A stretch of DNA of 64,000 nt, taken from NCBI RefSeq assembly GCF_900101965.1, contig NZ_FNAP01000002.1, forward strand, positions 248,001-312,000. Direction: 5' to 3'. Positions 35,665 through 47,243 of the stretch are shown in pieces. The notes beneath the pieces were generated by a model that had not been told where the DNA came from, ran no database searches, and worked only from the letters and a program-made list of their open reading frames with translations. Both the position numbers and the translations under genes were made by a program. How positions within the stretch are numbered: the first letter of the stretch is position 1; each line of letters begins with the position of its first letter. The stretch is from Rhodospira trueperi. Its GTDB lineage: Bacteria > Pseudomonadota > Alphaproteobacteria > Rhodospirillales > Rhodospirillaceae.

Positions 35665-38469
35665 ATGACCGAACCCGACAGCACCGCCGCCGCCACCGCC
35701 CCCGACCGCCTGTTTCTGGTGGACGGCTCGGGCTATATCTTCCGCGCCTATCACAGCCTGCCGCCCATGACGCGGCCGGACGGCACGCCGGTGAATGCCG
35801 TCTACGGCTTCACCACCATGCTGATGAAGCTGCTCGCCGACATGGACGCCGAACGGGTGGCCGTGATTTTCGACAAGGGTCGCAAGACCTTCCGCAACGA
35901 GATCCACCCGGACTACAAGGGCCACCGCCCGGACGCGCCCGAGGATCTGGTGCCGCAGTTCCCCATCATTCGCGACGCCGTGCGCGCCTTCAACGTTGCC
36001 TGCGTCGAGATGGAGGGCTTCGAGGCCGACGACCTGATCGCCACCTATGCCAAACAGGCGCGCGCCAGGGGCATCGACGTCACCGTCGTGTCGTCGGACA
36101 AGGACCTGATGCAGCTGGTGCGCGACGGGGTGGCGCTGTTCGATCCGATGAAGAACCGCCCCATCGGCCCCGATCAGGTGCGCGAGAAGTTCGGCGTCGG
36201 TCCCGACCGGGTGGTCGATGTGCAGGCGCTGGCCGGCGATTCCTCCGACAACGTGCCGGGGGTGCCGGGCATCGGCGTCAAGACGGCGGCGCAGTTGATC
36301 GAGGAGTATGGCGACCTGGAGTCCCTGCTCGCCCGCGCCGGAGAGATCAAGCAACCCAAGCGGCGCCAGAACCTGACCGAATTCGCCGATCAGGCCCGCA
36401 TGTCGCGCGACCTCGTGCTGTTGCGCGACGACGTGGACGTGCCGGAGCCCCTGGAGGGCTTCGACGTCCGCCAGCCCGATCCGGACGCCCTACGCGCCTT
36501 TCTGGTGGAGAACGGCTTCAAGTCGGTGCTGGCCAAGGTGGAGGGCGACCTGATCCCCAAGCCGGGTGACGGCGGCGGCGCGGCGGCCGACCCCGTGGCC
36601 GAGGCGACGTCGGCCGCAGCGGCCTATGCGTTGGTCCAGGACATCGAGGCCCTGCGCCGCTGGGTGGCCGAGGCCCGCGACGCCGACGTGGTGGCCATCG
36701 ACACCGAGACCGATGCGCTCTCGGCCATGCGCGGCGGGCTGGTGGGGATTTCCATGGCCACGGCCCCGGGGCGGGCCTGCTACATCCCGTTGGCCCACAA
36801 GGGGGGCGGGGAGGGGCAACTCGACCTGGGGGGCGGTGGTACGGAAGCCCCACGCCAGATCCCGCTGGACGCCTGCGTGGCCGAACTCAAGGACCTGCTG
36901 CTCAACCCCGGTGTGCTCAAGGTTGGCCACAACATCAAGTACGACCTGCACGTGCTGGCTCGCGTCGGCCTGGAGGTCGCCCCCGTCGATGACACCATGG
37001 TGCTGTCGTACGTGCTGGACGGCACGCGGCTGGGGCAGGGCACGCACGGCCTCGACGACCTCGCCGAGCGCCATTTCGGCCATGCCATGATCGCCTTCAA
37101 GGACGTCTGCGGCTCCGGCAAGACGCAAATCACGTTCGATCGGGTGCCGCTGGACAAGGCCGTCGAGTACGCCGCCGAGGACGCCGACTACACCCTCCGC
37201 CTGCACCGGCTGCTCAAGCCCCGGCTGATCGAGGAGCGTATGGTGACGGTTTACGAGACCCTGGACCGGCCCATGGTGCCGCTGCTGGCCACCATGGAAC
37301 GCGCCGGGATCAAGGTGGACCCGGCGGTGCTGAAAGACCTGTCGAAAACCTTCGCCGCCCGCATCGGCGACCTGGAGGACGAGGTCCACCGCCTCGCCGG
37401 CCATCCGTTCAACATCGGCTCGCCCAAGCAACTGGGCGAGGTGCTGTTCGACGAGATGAGCCTGCAATCCGGCCGCAAGAGCAGCAAGACGGGCGCGAAA
37501 TCCACCGGCGCCGACGTGCTGGAGGACCTGGCCGCGCAGGGCCACGACCTGCCGGCGCGGGTGCTGGACTGGCGCCAGTTCTCCAAGCTCAAGAGCACCT
37601 ACACCGACGCCCTGGTCGAGGACATCAACCCGGACACCGGCCGGGTCCACACCACGTTCGGGCTGACCGGCACGTCCACCGGGCGGCTGTCGTCCAACGA
37701 CCCCAACCTGCAGAACATCCCCATCCGCACCGAAGAGGGCCGGCGCATCCGCGAGGCGTTCGTCGCCGAGCCCGGGCATGTGCTGCTGTCGGCGGACTAC
37801 TCGCAGATCGAGTTGCGGCTGGTGGCCCATGTCGCCGACATCAAGGCGCTGAAGGAAGCCTTCCACCACGGCGCCGACATTCACGCCATCACCGCCAGCC
37901 GCATGTTCGGGGAACCCGTCGAGGGCATGGACCCGATGCTGCGCCGCCGCGCCAAGGCCATCAACTTCGGCATCATCTACGGCATTTCCGCTTTCGGGCT
38001 ATCGCGGCAGCTGTCCATCCCGCGCGGCGAGGCACAGCGGTTCATCGACGCCTACTTCCAGGAGTTCCCGGAAATCCTGGACTACATGGAGCGCACCAAG
38101 GACGAGGCGCGCAAACACGGCTTCGTCCGCACCCTGTTCGGCCGCAAATGCTGGGCGCCCGGCATCAACGACAAGAACCCCAACGCGCGCGGCCTGGCCG
38201 AACGCGCGGCCATCAACGCGCCGATCCAGGGCGGGGCGGCCGACATCATCAAGCGCGCCATGGTGAAGCTGCCGGACGCCCTGACCGAGGCGGGGCTGGG
38301 CGCGCGCCTGCTGCTCCAGGTCCACGACGAACTGATCCTGGAGGTGCCGGAGGCCGAGGCCGACCAAACCGCCGCGCTGGTGCGCAAGGTCATGGAGGGC
38401 GCGGCGTCCCTGTCCGTGCCGCTGGTGGTGGACACGGGGACGGCCGGCACCTGGGCCGAGGCGCATTGA
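35665..38469 (+). CDS. polA: DNA polymerase I
   Basis: Replicative repair polymerase that removes Okazaki primers and fills gaps. A 5'-3' exonuclease domain (residues 1-300, with DGSGYIFRAYHSLP and GVPGIGVKTAAQL), a 3'-5' exonuclease domain with an intact DTE (IDTETDALS near 345), and the family A polymerase (motifs ADYSQIELRL, RRAKAINFGIIYGIS, and VHDELILEVP) are all present, giving 934 residues. The proofreading residues are therefore retained. The start at 35665 has GGAGG 5-9 bases upstream; an in-frame start at 35602 is weaker. The lipase-like gene follows after 7 bases and may be co-transcribed. Confidence 0.98.
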   Translation: MTEPDSTAAATAPDRLFLVDGSGYIFRAYHSLPPMTRPDGTPVNAVYGFTTMLMKLLADMDAERVAVIFDKGRKTFRNEIHPDYKGHRPDAPEDLVPQFPIIRDAVRAFNVACVEMEGFEADDLIATYAKQARARGIDVTVVSSDKDLMQLVRDGVALFDPMKNRPIGPDQVREKFGVGPDRVVDVQALAGDSSDNVPGVPGIGVKTAAQLIEEYGDLESLLARAGEIKQPKRRQNLTEFADQARMSRDLVLLRDDVDVPEPLEGFDVRQPDPDALRAFLVENGFKSVLAKVEGDLIPKPGDGGGAAADPVAEATSAAAAYALVQDIEALRRWVAEARDADVVAIDTETDALSAMRGGLVGISMATAPGRACYIPLAHKGGGEGQLDLGGGGTEAPRQIPLDACVAELKDLLLNPGVLKVGHNIKYDLHVLARVGLEVAPVDDTMVLSYVLDGTRLGQGTHGLDDLAERHFGHAMIAFKDVCGSGKTQITFDRVPLDKAVEYAAEDADYTLRLHRLLKPRLIEERMVTVYETLDRPMVPLLATMERAGIKVDPAVLKDLSKTFAARIGDLEDEVHRLAGHPFNIGSPKQLGEVLFDEMSLQSGRKSSKTGAKSTGADVLEDLAAQGHDLPARVLDWRQFSKLKSTYTDALVEDINPDTGRVHTTFGLTGTSTGRLSSNDPNLQNIPIRTEEGRRIREAFVAEPGHVLLSADYSQIELRLVAHVADIKALKEAFHHGADIHAITASRMFGEPVEGMDPMLRRRAKAINFGIIYGISAFGLSRQLSIPRGEAQRFIDAYFQEFPEILDYMERTKDEARKHGFVRTLFGRKCWAPGINDKNPNARGLAERAAINAPIQGGAADIIKRAMVKLPDALTEAGLGARLLLQVHDELILEVPEAEADQTAALVRKVMEGAASLSVPLVVDTGTAGTWAEAH

Positions 38470-38476
38470 GGACGGC

Positions 38477-39562
38477 ATGGCGCGCATGCAGCAGAACGGG
38501 TTTTCCCTCACCCGCCGCCACACCCTCACCCTGGGGCTGGGCGCGGTCGGTGCCGTGGCCATGACCGGCTGCGCGCCGACGCTGGCGCCGGCGGGGCCGG
38601 GCGGGGTGGTGGGGCCGCGCCTGGACGGAGACGACGGGGTCGTCGCCTCCGACGGCGCGCGGCTGCCGCTGACCCGCTGGCGACGCACCGACGACCCGGC
38701 GGCCGTCCTGATCGCCCTGCACGGCTTCAACGACCACGCCGGGGCGTTCCGCGAGGTCGGGCCATTCCTCGCCAATCGCGGCCTGATCGTCTGGGCGCCG
38801 GATCAACGCGGCTTCGGCCGGGCGCCCCATCGCGGCCTGTGGGCCGGCGCCGATCGCATGGCCGACGACCTGCGCGACCTGGTGGCGCTGGCCCGCGCCG
38901 AATGGCCGGGACGGCGGGTGCTGGTGCTGGGCGAGAGCATGGGCGGCGCCGTGTCCATGGTGGCCCGGGCGGACCCCGCGCGGCCGCTGGACATCGACGG
39001 CCTGATCCTCAGCGCTCCGGCGGTGTGGGGCCGCTCGGCGATGCCGTTCCTGTACCGTCTGGTTCTGGACGTCACCACGGCGCTGGCCCCGGGGCTGACG
39101 GTCTCCGGAAAGAACCTCGACATCTGGCCGTCGGACAACATCGAGATGCTGCGCGCCCTGGGCCGCGATCCCCTGATGATCCGCCAGACGCGCAGCGACA
39201 CCATCAGCGGACTGGTGGACCTGATGGATGCCGCCCTGGGCGCGGCGCCCCGGGTGGCGCCGCCGTTCCTAGTGCTGGCCGGGGCCAACGACCAGATCAT
39301 TCCGGCCGAACCGACGCTGAAGGCCTTGCGGGCGATGGTCGGTGACGGCGCCGATCCGCGCCGCCGCGCCGCCCTCTATGCCGACGGCTGGCACATGCTG
39401 CTGCGCGATCTGGGCGCGGTCACGCCCCTGGAGGATATCGTTGCCTGGGTCGCCGATCCGGCGGCCCCGCTGCCCTCCGGCGCCGATCGGCGGGCGCGTG
39501 CGCTGCTGGCCGGCGACCTGAAGGTCACGCCGCGCAAGGTGCCGGCCTATCCGGCGTACTGA
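38477..39562 (+). CDS. Alpha/beta hydrolase, monoacylglycerol lipase-like, exported
   Basis: Serine hydrolase of the serine aminopeptidase S33/lysophospholipase type. The lid and nucleophile region LALHGFNDHAGAF-like ALHGFNDHAGAFREVG and the GESMGGAVS elbow (Ser near residue 155) are clear; His and Asp are at GWHMLL and NDQIIP. The N-terminus has a twin-arginine-like region (SLTRRHTLTLGLG) and a possible lipobox with Cys32 (AMTGC), so it is probably exported and may be lipid-anchored. 361 residues. It follows polA closely, but this is not a known functional link. Confidence 0.85.
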   Translation: MARMQQNGFSLTRRHTLTLGLGAVGAVAMTGCAPTLAPAGPGGVVGPRLDGDDGVVASDGARLPLTRWRRTDDPAAVLIALHGFNDHAGAFREVGPFLANRGLIVWAPDQRGFGRAPHRGLWAGADRMADDLRDLVALARAEWPGRRVLVLGESMGGAVSMVARADPARPLDIDGLILSAPAVWGRSAMPFLYRLVLDVTTALAPGLTVSGKNLDIWPSDNIEMLRALGRDPLMIRQTRSDTISGLVDLMDAALGAAPRVAPPFLVLAGANDQIIPAEPTLKALRAMVGDGADPRRRAALYADGWHMLLRDLGAVTPLEDIVAWVADPAAPLPSGADRRARALLAGDLKVTPRKVPAYPAY

Positions 39563-39697
39563 CGGGGCTGAGATGCGCGTTAGAAAGGCCGGGCGGGCCG
39601 TCTCCGTCCGAGAGCATGTCTCCTCGAAACGGGTCGCGCGGGTGGCCTGGGTGGAGACCGGCGCGCCCGTTGCCCCTCGGATCGGTCCCGATCCGCT

Positions 39698-41281
<1,584 letters not shown>

Positions 41282-41489
41282 CTACCCACCAGGGGTTCCG
41301 TTTTGCTAGCCACGACACGACCGCGCATAGCTGCCATGCGCCGCCCTCGCGAGAGGAACTCGGCGGAGCGACCAGACGACGTGCCGTCCACCGGTGCGCC
41401 CACGCCACCCGTCTGTCGCCCAGGGTCGGCGACATCGTCGACACCTGAGGCCGGCCATCGAATGACGTTCGTTGATTCGTCGGCCGGTC

Positions 41490-44400
41490 TCAATCCTCGG
41501 TTCGCGGGTTACGATCTCCCTTGCCGGTCAGGCGCCGGATCACCACGAAGAACAGCGGCACCAGCAGCACGCCCAGCGCGGTGGCGGCGATGGTGCCGCC
41601 CAGCACGCCCGAGCCGATGGCGTTTCGGCCGGCCGCGCCGGCCCCCGTGCTCAGGACCAGCGGGGTGACACCCAGACCGAAGGCCATCGAGGTCATGACG
41701 ATGGGCCGAAAACGCTGCCGCGCCGCCTCGATCACGGCGGTCAGCAGAGGCTCGCCGCCGTCCTGCCGGTGGCGCGCGAATTCCACGATCAGGATCGCGT
41801 TCTTACCGGTCAGGCCGATCGTGGTCAGCAGGCCCACCTGGAAGAAAACATCGTCGGCGAACCCGCCGATCTGCGCGGCGGTCAGAGCCCCCAGCACGCC
41901 CAGCGGCATGGCCAGCATCACCGCCGCCGGGATGGCCCAGCTTTCGTACAGGGCCGCCAACGATAGGAACACGGCCGCCAGCGACAGGGCGTACAACAGC
42001 GGCGCCTGACCGCCGGTCTGCTGCTCCTCCAGGGACAGGCCGGTCCAGGCCAGATCGAACCCGGGTGGCAACTGGCCGGCCAGCCTTTCCATTTCCGCCA
42101 TGGCTTCGCCGCTGGTCACGCCGGCCACGGGGCTGCCCTGCAACTGCATGGCCGGCACGCCGTTGTAGCGGTAGAGGCCCTGCGGGCCGAACTCCCATCT
42201 GCCCTCGGCGAAATTGGAGAACGGCACCAGCCCGCCGCTGGCATTCCGCACACGCCAGCGTTCGATGTCCTCCGGTGTCCCGCGGGCCTCGGCCTCGCCC
42301 TGAACATAGACCTTCTTGATCCGGCCGTTGTTCAGGAAGTCGTTGACGTATCGGCCGGCCCAGGCCACGGACAGCAGGTCGGCAACGTCCACGGCCGTCA
42401 CGCCCATGGCGCCGGCCTTGCGCCAGTCGATGTCCAGGGCGTATTGCGGCGCGTCTTCCTGACCGTTGGGACGAATGGAGCCGATGATCGGGCTCTGCAT
42501 TGCCATGCCCATGAGCTGGTTGCGGGCCGCCAGAAGCTCCTCGTGAGTCTGACCGCCGCGCGACTGGAGGTAGACATCAAAGCCAGAGACGTTGCCCAGC
42601 TCGATGACCGCCGGCGGGACAATGGGAAACACCATGGCGTCCTGGATCTGACTGAAGGCTCCATAAGCCCGGCCGGCCACCGCCTGGACGCCCAGTCCCG
42701 GCGCTTGCCGTTCCTTCCAGTCCTTCAGGCGGACGAAGGCAATGCCCATGTTCTGGCCCTGGCCGGCGAAACTGAACCCCACCACCGTGATGAGGGCGTC
42801 GACGGCTTCGGTCTCGTTGGTGAGGAAGTGGTCCTCAATGCGCTCGATGACCGTCAGTGTGCGGTCGGCGGTGGCGCCGGGCGGGCCTTGAACCAGCACG
42901 AACAGGATGCCCTGATCCTCTTCCGGCAGGAACCCGGTGGGTGTCTTCACGAACAGCCACCCCATGCCGCCGACCAGGACCAGATAGATCAGGCCGATGC
43001 GCAGGGGGCGGCGCACCACCCCCGACACGCTCCAGGTGTATCCCCGCGTCAGCCGGTTGAAGGCGCTGTTGAACCACGCCAGCGGCCCGCGTTTCGGATG
43101 CATGTCGCGGGCCCGCAGCAGGCTGGCGCACAGCGCCGGCGACAGGGTCAGGGCCACCACCACCGACAGAATCATGGCCGATACGATGGCCACCGAGAAC
43201 TGGCGGTAAATGACGCCGGTGGACCCGCCGAAGAAGGCCATCGGCACGAACACGGCCGACAACACCAGGGCGATGCCCACCAGGGCTCCGGTGATCTGGC
43301 TCATGGACTTGCGCGTGGCTTCGCGCGGGTTTAGGCCCTCCTCCTCCATGATGCGTTCGACGTTCTCCACCACCACGATGGCATCGTCCACCAGAAGGCC
43401 GATCGCCAGCACCATGGCCAGCATGGTCAGGGTGTTGATGGAATAGCCGGCGGCTGCCAGCACGCCGAAGGTGCCCAGCAGCACCACGGGCACGGCCAAG
43501 GTCGGAATCAGGGTGGCGCGGATGTTCCCCAGGAACAGCAGCATCACCACGAACACGAGGAGAATGGCCTCGAACAGGGTCTTCACCACCTCCTCGATCG
43601 AGATCTTGACGAAGGGCGTGGTGTCGTAAGGAAAGACGTAGGTCACGCCTTCGGGAAAGAACCGCGACAATTCCTCCATGCGCGCCTTGACACGGTCGGC
43701 CGTGTCCAGGGCATTGGCGCCGCTGGCCAGGCGCAGCGCCATGCCACCGGCCGGCTGGCCCTTGTAGCGCCCGAAAGTATCGTAGCGCTCGGAGCCGATC
43801 TCCACCCGGGCGACGTCCTTGAGCAGGACCAGCCCGCCGTCGGTCTCGGCGCGCAGGACGATCTGTTCAAAGTCGGTCGGCGTCCGTAGCAACGATTGGG
43901 CGTTGACGGTGGCGTTGAGCTGCTGGCCCTGTTCCGCTGGCAGGGCGCCGAACTGACCGGCCGAAACCTGGGCGTTCTGCGCCGACACGGCGGCGATGAC
44001 GTCGGACGACGCCAGTTCGTAGGCGGCCAGCTTGGAGGGGTCCAGCCAGATGCGCATGGCATAGGACGAGCCGAACACCTGCACTTCGCCTATGCCCTCG
44101 ACGCGGCTGATTTCGTCCACCACGTTGGAGGTCAGGTAGTCGTTCAGGTCCACCTGGTCCAGCGCCGCCTTGCCCTCGGCCTGGGAGATGAGCGCCACGA
44201 CCATCAGGAAACTGGCGGCGGACTTCCGCACCGTCACGCCCTGCCGTTGCACCTCCTCGGGCAACAGGCTCTGGGCCTGCGACAGCTTGTTCTGCACCTG
44301 CACCTGGGCGATGTCGGGGTCGGTCCCGGTCTCGAAGGTCAGGGTGATGGAGGCCAGACCCGACGAAGTGGATTCGGATTCCATGTACCGCAGGCCGTCC

Positions 44401-44615
44401 AACCCGGTCATCTGCTGTTCGATGACCTGGGTGACCGTGTTCTCGATGGTCTCGGCCGAGGCCCCGGGATAGGTGGCCGATACGCTGACCGACGGCGGCG
44501 CGATTTCCGGGTACTGGGAGACGGGCAGCGACAGCACCGAAAGCAGGCCGACGCCCATGATCATGATGGCGATCACCCAGGCGAAGACCGGGCGATCAAT
44601 GAAGAAACGGGCCAT
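41490..44615 (-). CDS. RND multidrug efflux permease (HAE1 family)
   Basis: Inner-membrane proton/drug antiporter of 1041 residues, the AcrB/MexB/MexF type. The N-terminus MARFFIDRPVFAWVIAIMIM is typical, as are the proton relay aspartates in helix 4 (GLLVDDAIVVVENVER, about residue 405) and the C-terminal helix 10-12 motifs (GLTGKNAILIVEFARH). Two large periplasmic loops are present. It is expressed with the adaptor gene 15 bases upstream and would need an outer-membrane channel, for which no gene is present here. The operon faces the tetR gene and its palindrome. Confidence 0.95.
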   Translation of the reverse strand: MARFFIDRPVFAWVIAIMIMGVGLLSVLSLPVSQYPEIAPPSVSVSATYPGASAETIENTVTQVIEQQMTGLDGLRYMESESTSSGLASITLTFETGTDPDIAQVQVQNKLSQAQSLLPEEVQRQGVTVRKSAASFLMVVALISQAEGKAALDQVDLNDYLTSNVVDEISRVEGIGEVQVFGSSYAMRIWLDPSKLAAYELASSDVIAAVSAQNAQVSAGQFGALPAEQGQQLNATVNAQSLLRTPTDFEQIVLRAETDGGLVLLKDVARVEIGSERYDTFGRYKGQPAGGMALRLASGANALDTADRVKARMEELSRFFPEGVTYVFPYDTTPFVKISIEEVVKTLFEAILLVFVVMLLFLGNIRATLIPTLAVPVVLLGTFGVLAAAGYSINTLTMLAMVLAIGLLVDDAIVVVENVERIMEEEGLNPREATRKSMSQITGALVGIALVLSAVFVPMAFFGGSTGVIYRQFSVAIVSAMILSVVVALTLSPALCASLLRARDMHPKRGPLAWFNSAFNRLTRGYTWSVSGVVRRPLRIGLIYLVLVGGMGWLFVKTPTGFLPEEDQGILFVLVQGPPGATADRTLTVIERIEDHFLTNETEAVDALITVVGFSFAGQGQNMGIAFVRLKDWKERQAPGLGVQAVAGRAYGAFSQIQDAMVFPIVPPAVIELGNVSGFDVYLQSRGGQTHEELLAARNQLMGMAMQSPIIGSIRPNGQEDAPQYALDIDWRKAGAMGVTAVDVADLLSVAWAGRYVNDFLNNGRIKKVYVQGEAEARGTPEDIERWRVRNASGGLVPFSNFAEGRWEFGPQGLYRYNGVPAMQLQGSPVAGVTSGEAMAEMERLAGQLPPGFDLAWTGLSLEEQQTGGQAPLLYALSLAAVFLSLAALYESWAIPAAVMLAMPLGVLGALTAAQIGGFADDVFFQVGLLTTIGLTGKNAILIVEFARHRQDGGEPLLTAVIEAARQRFRPIVMTSMAFGLGVTPLVLSTGAGAAGRNAIGSGVLGGTIAATALGVLLVPLFFVVIRRLTGKGDRNPRTED

Positions 44616-44630
44616 GAGGCGAGCTCCCGG

Positions 44631-45803
44631 TCAGGGGCGTGGGGCGTCGGAGGCGCCGGCGGCGGCGCCACCGTTCGGCCCCGTGTGGGATTCGTCCTGC
44701 GGCGTGACCGTGGCGCCGGGCTGCACCTTTTGCAGGCCGGCGATGATCAGCCGGTCGCCGTCGGCCAGGCCGTCGCGCACGATCCAGTCGGACCCGCGCG
44801 CCTCGATGATCTCCAGGGTGCGTTCCTCGACCACGTTGTCGGCGTTGACCACCAGGGCGACGGGACGGCCGCGGCGGTCGTAGGTCACGCCCCTTTGCGG
44901 AGCCAGGATGACGTTTGTCTCAACACCCTGGGGCATCAGGACGCGGACGTACATGCCGGGAAGCAGCAGGCGGTCCGGGTTGGGAAACTCCAGCCGCAGG
45001 GTGACCACGCCGGTCTGTTCGTTGACATAGGGTTCCGCCGCCTTCAGCGATCCGTCGTGGTCGTACCGCACCCCGTCGGCCAGGATCAGCGCAACCGAGT
45101 CGGACGCCTCCCCGTCGCCGGCGGCGTTCTGACCGCGCCGCCACGCCAAGACCTCTGCGGCCGACTGGGTCACGTCGACCAGCACCGGGTCCAGGGCGCG
45201 GATGGTCGCCAGCGGGGCCGCCTGACCACTGGTGACCAGTGCCCCCTGGGTGGTGAGCGAGCGGCCGATGACGCCATCAAGCGGCGCATTGACGATGGTG
45301 CGGTCCAGATCGATCTGGGCAGTGCGCACGGCCGCTTCGGCGACCTGTACCGCAGCGGCGGCGGTATCGCGTGCCGCCACGGCCTCGTCAAAGGTTCGCT
45401 CACTCGCAACCCTCTCGCGCACCAGTGCGCCCTGCCGGTTGGCGTCGCGCTCGGCCGCGCGCAGGGTGGCCTGGGCCTCGGCGACCTTGGCCTCGGCAGA
45501 GGCCACGCGCGCCCGATAGGTCGCGTCGTCGATGCGGTACAGCGGCTGACCCACGGTGACGTCGGATCCTTCCTCGAACAGCCGTTCGACGATGATGCCA
45601 TCGACCTGCGGACGCACCTCCGCAATGCCGGAGGCCACCACCCGACCTGGCAGTTCCGCAATCAGCGTGACGTCCTGCGTGGCGAGGGTCCGCACGGTCA
45701 CAGCGGGGGGCGCGCCGGACGGCGCCTGGGCCCAGGCCGCACCGGCGGCGGCGAGCAACATCAGGCAGGTCAGTCCGCCTGCGAAAGCCCTGGTCAAGGT
45801 CAT
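44631..45803 (-). CDS. RND efflux periplasmic adaptor (MFP) subunit
   Basis: Membrane fusion protein that bridges the RND pump and an outer-membrane channel. A signal peptide (TRAFAGGLTCLMLLAAAGAA, cleaved near AQAPS) is followed by barrel-sandwich and helical hairpin regions (EGSDVTVGQPLYRIDDATY, then AEAKVAEAQATLRAAERDA) and a beta-barrel domain. Of 390 residues, the coiled-coil hairpin is short, as in AcrA-type proteins. First gene of the efflux operon; the ATG is at 45803, 40 bases from the operator palindrome on its downstream side. Confidence 0.93.
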   Translation of the reverse strand: MTLTRAFAGGLTCLMLLAAAGAAWAQAPSGAPPAVTVRTLATQDVTLIAELPGRVVASGIAEVRPQVDGIIVERLFEEGSDVTVGQPLYRIDDATYRARVASAEAKVAEAQATLRAAERDANRQGALVRERVASERTFDEAVAARDTAAAAVQVAEAAVRTAQIDLDRTIVNAPLDGVIGRSLTTQGALVTSGQAAPLATIRALDPVLVDVTQSAAEVLAWRRGQNAAGDGEASDSVALILADGVRYDHDGSLKAAEPYVNEQTGVVTLRLEFPNPDRLLLPGMYVRVLMPQGVETNVILAPQRGVTYDRRGRPVALVVNADNVVEERTLEIIEARGSDWIVRDGLADGDRLIIAGLQKVQPGATVTPQDESHTGPNGGAAAGASDAPRP

Positions 45804-45843
45804 GGGGTTCTCCGGGGAGGGGCGCCCGGGGTGGGCGTCTTTC

Positions 45844-45869
45844 TTTTGGAAACTTGTTGGTTTCCAAAA
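45844..45869. promoter_or_regulatory. Palindromic operator between tetR and the RND operon
   Basis: Perfect inverted repeat of 10-base arms TTTTGGAAAC and GTTTCCAAAA with a 6-base spacer TTGTTG. It lies in the 104-base divergent gap and is the likely site for the TetR-type repressor, which would thereby control both itself and the pump. Confidence 0.8.
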
Positions 45870-45907
45870 TACGGTCTAAGGTGGGCGAAAGCAAGAGGCT
45901 GAACGGG

Positions 45908-46702
45908 ATGGCGGGCGCGATCGGTTCGCAGGACAAGGTTGAGGGCGCGGTGCGGCGGGGGCGGCCACCGCTCGACCCGCACACGCGCGAGACCCGGATT
46001 CTCGATGCCTTGGAGCAGATCATTTCCGAAGCCGGCCTGAAGGGCGCCAGCATGAACGCCGTGGCGCGCGCCGCCGGCATGTCGAAACGCACGCTGTATG
46101 CGCACTATGACGGACGGACCGCGCTGGTCGAAGCCTGGGTTCGGCGGGTGCGGGCCTCGCTTGTCCGCGAACTGCCCGACGACGCTGATGCCCGGCCGCT
46201 GGCCGAGCGCCTTCGCCTTTTGCTGCGCCGCGAGGTTCAATACGCCCATTCTCAACGACGCATGGCGGCGTTGCGGGCGGTGATCGCGGAAGCTCCCCGA
46301 AATCCCGATCTGGCCCGCACGGTCTATCGTGAGAGCGCGGTGGCGGCAAAAAAACTGATCGAGGCCGAACTGCGCCGCGCCCTGGCGGCCGGCGAGATTG
46401 CCGGGGCCGATCCCCGCACGGCGGCGGACATCCTGTTCGAAATGGTCTATCAGTCGCCGTTGGAACGCCTGATGAACCCGGACGCGTGTACCCCCACGCC
46501 GTCGGAAGCCGACCGCCGCCTGGATATTGCCATCGCCATCTTTCTGCACGGTCTGGGCAATCGGACAGCCTCAGGGGAGGCGCTGGGCATCCTGCCGACG
46601 CGGGAGACCCATCGGCTCGTCCCCGGCGACGCTCCGCGTCGCCGCCAAAACGGTGCATCACGGGAGTCCGGGGAAGGCGACGCGGATCCCGAGAAAAACT
46701 GA
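45908..46702 (+). CDS. TetR-family transcriptional repressor of the RND pump
   Basis: Dimeric repressor of the TetR type. The N-terminal helix-turn-helix is at about residues 29-75: TRETRILDALEQIISEAG and MNAVARAAGMSKRTLYAHY, a textbook TetR sequence. The ligand domain follows, and a charged, likely disordered tail of about 40 residues ends the 264-residue protein. The start at 45908 has AAGAGG upstream; an alternative TTG at 45854 would lie inside the operator and is unlikely. It is divergent from the efflux operon. Confidence 0.9.
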   Translation: MAGAIGSQDKVEGAVRRGRPPLDPHTRETRILDALEQIISEAGLKGASMNAVARAAGMSKRTLYAHYDGRTALVEAWVRRVRASLVRELPDDADARPLAERLRLLLRREVQYAHSQRRMAALRAVIAEAPRNPDLARTVYRESAVAAKKLIEAELRRALAAGEIAGADPRTAADILFEMVYQSPLERLMNPDACTPTPSEADRRLDIAIAIFLHGLGNRTASGEALGILPTRETHRLVPGDAPRRRQNGASRESGEGDADPEKN

Positions 46703-46739
46703 GGGCGCGTCGCGTGTTTCACCCTTCCCGCAACGCGCT

Positions 46740-47243
46740 CTATTGTCCGCCGCTCCCCTGTCCGTGCCCCATGCCGCCGCCCATGGCGCCGACACTCTTG
46801 ACGGTCACGGTGACCTCGACGTCGCCAGCATGTTCGAAGGTCAAGGTGACGGGGAAGGCCTCGCCCTCTTTCAGGGACTCGTGCAGGCCGATGAACATGA
46901 CGTGCAGACCGCCCGGTTGGAGCACGGTGGTTTCGTCGGCGGGGACGTCGATCGCCTCGACCTTTCGCATGCGCATGACGTCGCCGTCCTTGATGTGGGT
47001 GTGAAGCTCCACCACCTCCGAGACATCGGCGTCGGCAGCCACCAGCCGGTCGGCCTCGGCGCCGTCGTTGGTGATGCTCATGAAAGCGGCGCCCGCCCGG
47101 GCCCGGCCGGCGGAGGCGCGCGCCCAGGGATCGGCGATGGTCAGGGGGCCGACCGTGACCTCTTCCGCATGAGTGGCGATGGTGCTGGACGGGATCAGAA
47201 ATAGCGCGCCGAGAAGGGCGACCAGGGCGTTGCGAAGGGTCAT
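46740..47243 (-). CDS. Periplasmic copper chaperone PCu(A)C family
   Basis: Exported Cu(I)-binding protein that delivers copper to cytochrome oxidase or to other periplasmic proteins. Signal peptide MTLRNALVALLGALFLIPSS is followed by the family ligands: His-x-His in ELHTHIKDGDVMRMRKVEAI and His-x-Met in GGLHVMFIGL. The C-terminus ends in a Gly/Met/His-rich segment (GAMGGGMGHGQGSGGQ), which can also bind metal. 167 residues, starting at 47243 although the frame is open to 47417. It converges with tetR and is divergent from pckG. Confidence 0.92.
   Translation of the reverse strand: MTLRNALVALLGALFLIPSSTIATHAEEVTVGPLTIADPWARASAGRARAGAAFMSITNDGAEADRLVAADADVSEVVELHTHIKDGDVMRMRKVEAIDVPADETTVLQPGGLHVMFIGLHESLKEGEAFPVTLTFEHAGDVEVTVTVKSVGAMGGGMGHGQGSGGQ

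Noticed and set aside
45854-45907. Longer TetR protein starting with TTG at 45854
   Set aside because: The TTG lies inside the palindromic operator; the ATG at 45908 has a ribosome binding site and gives the usual N-terminus.
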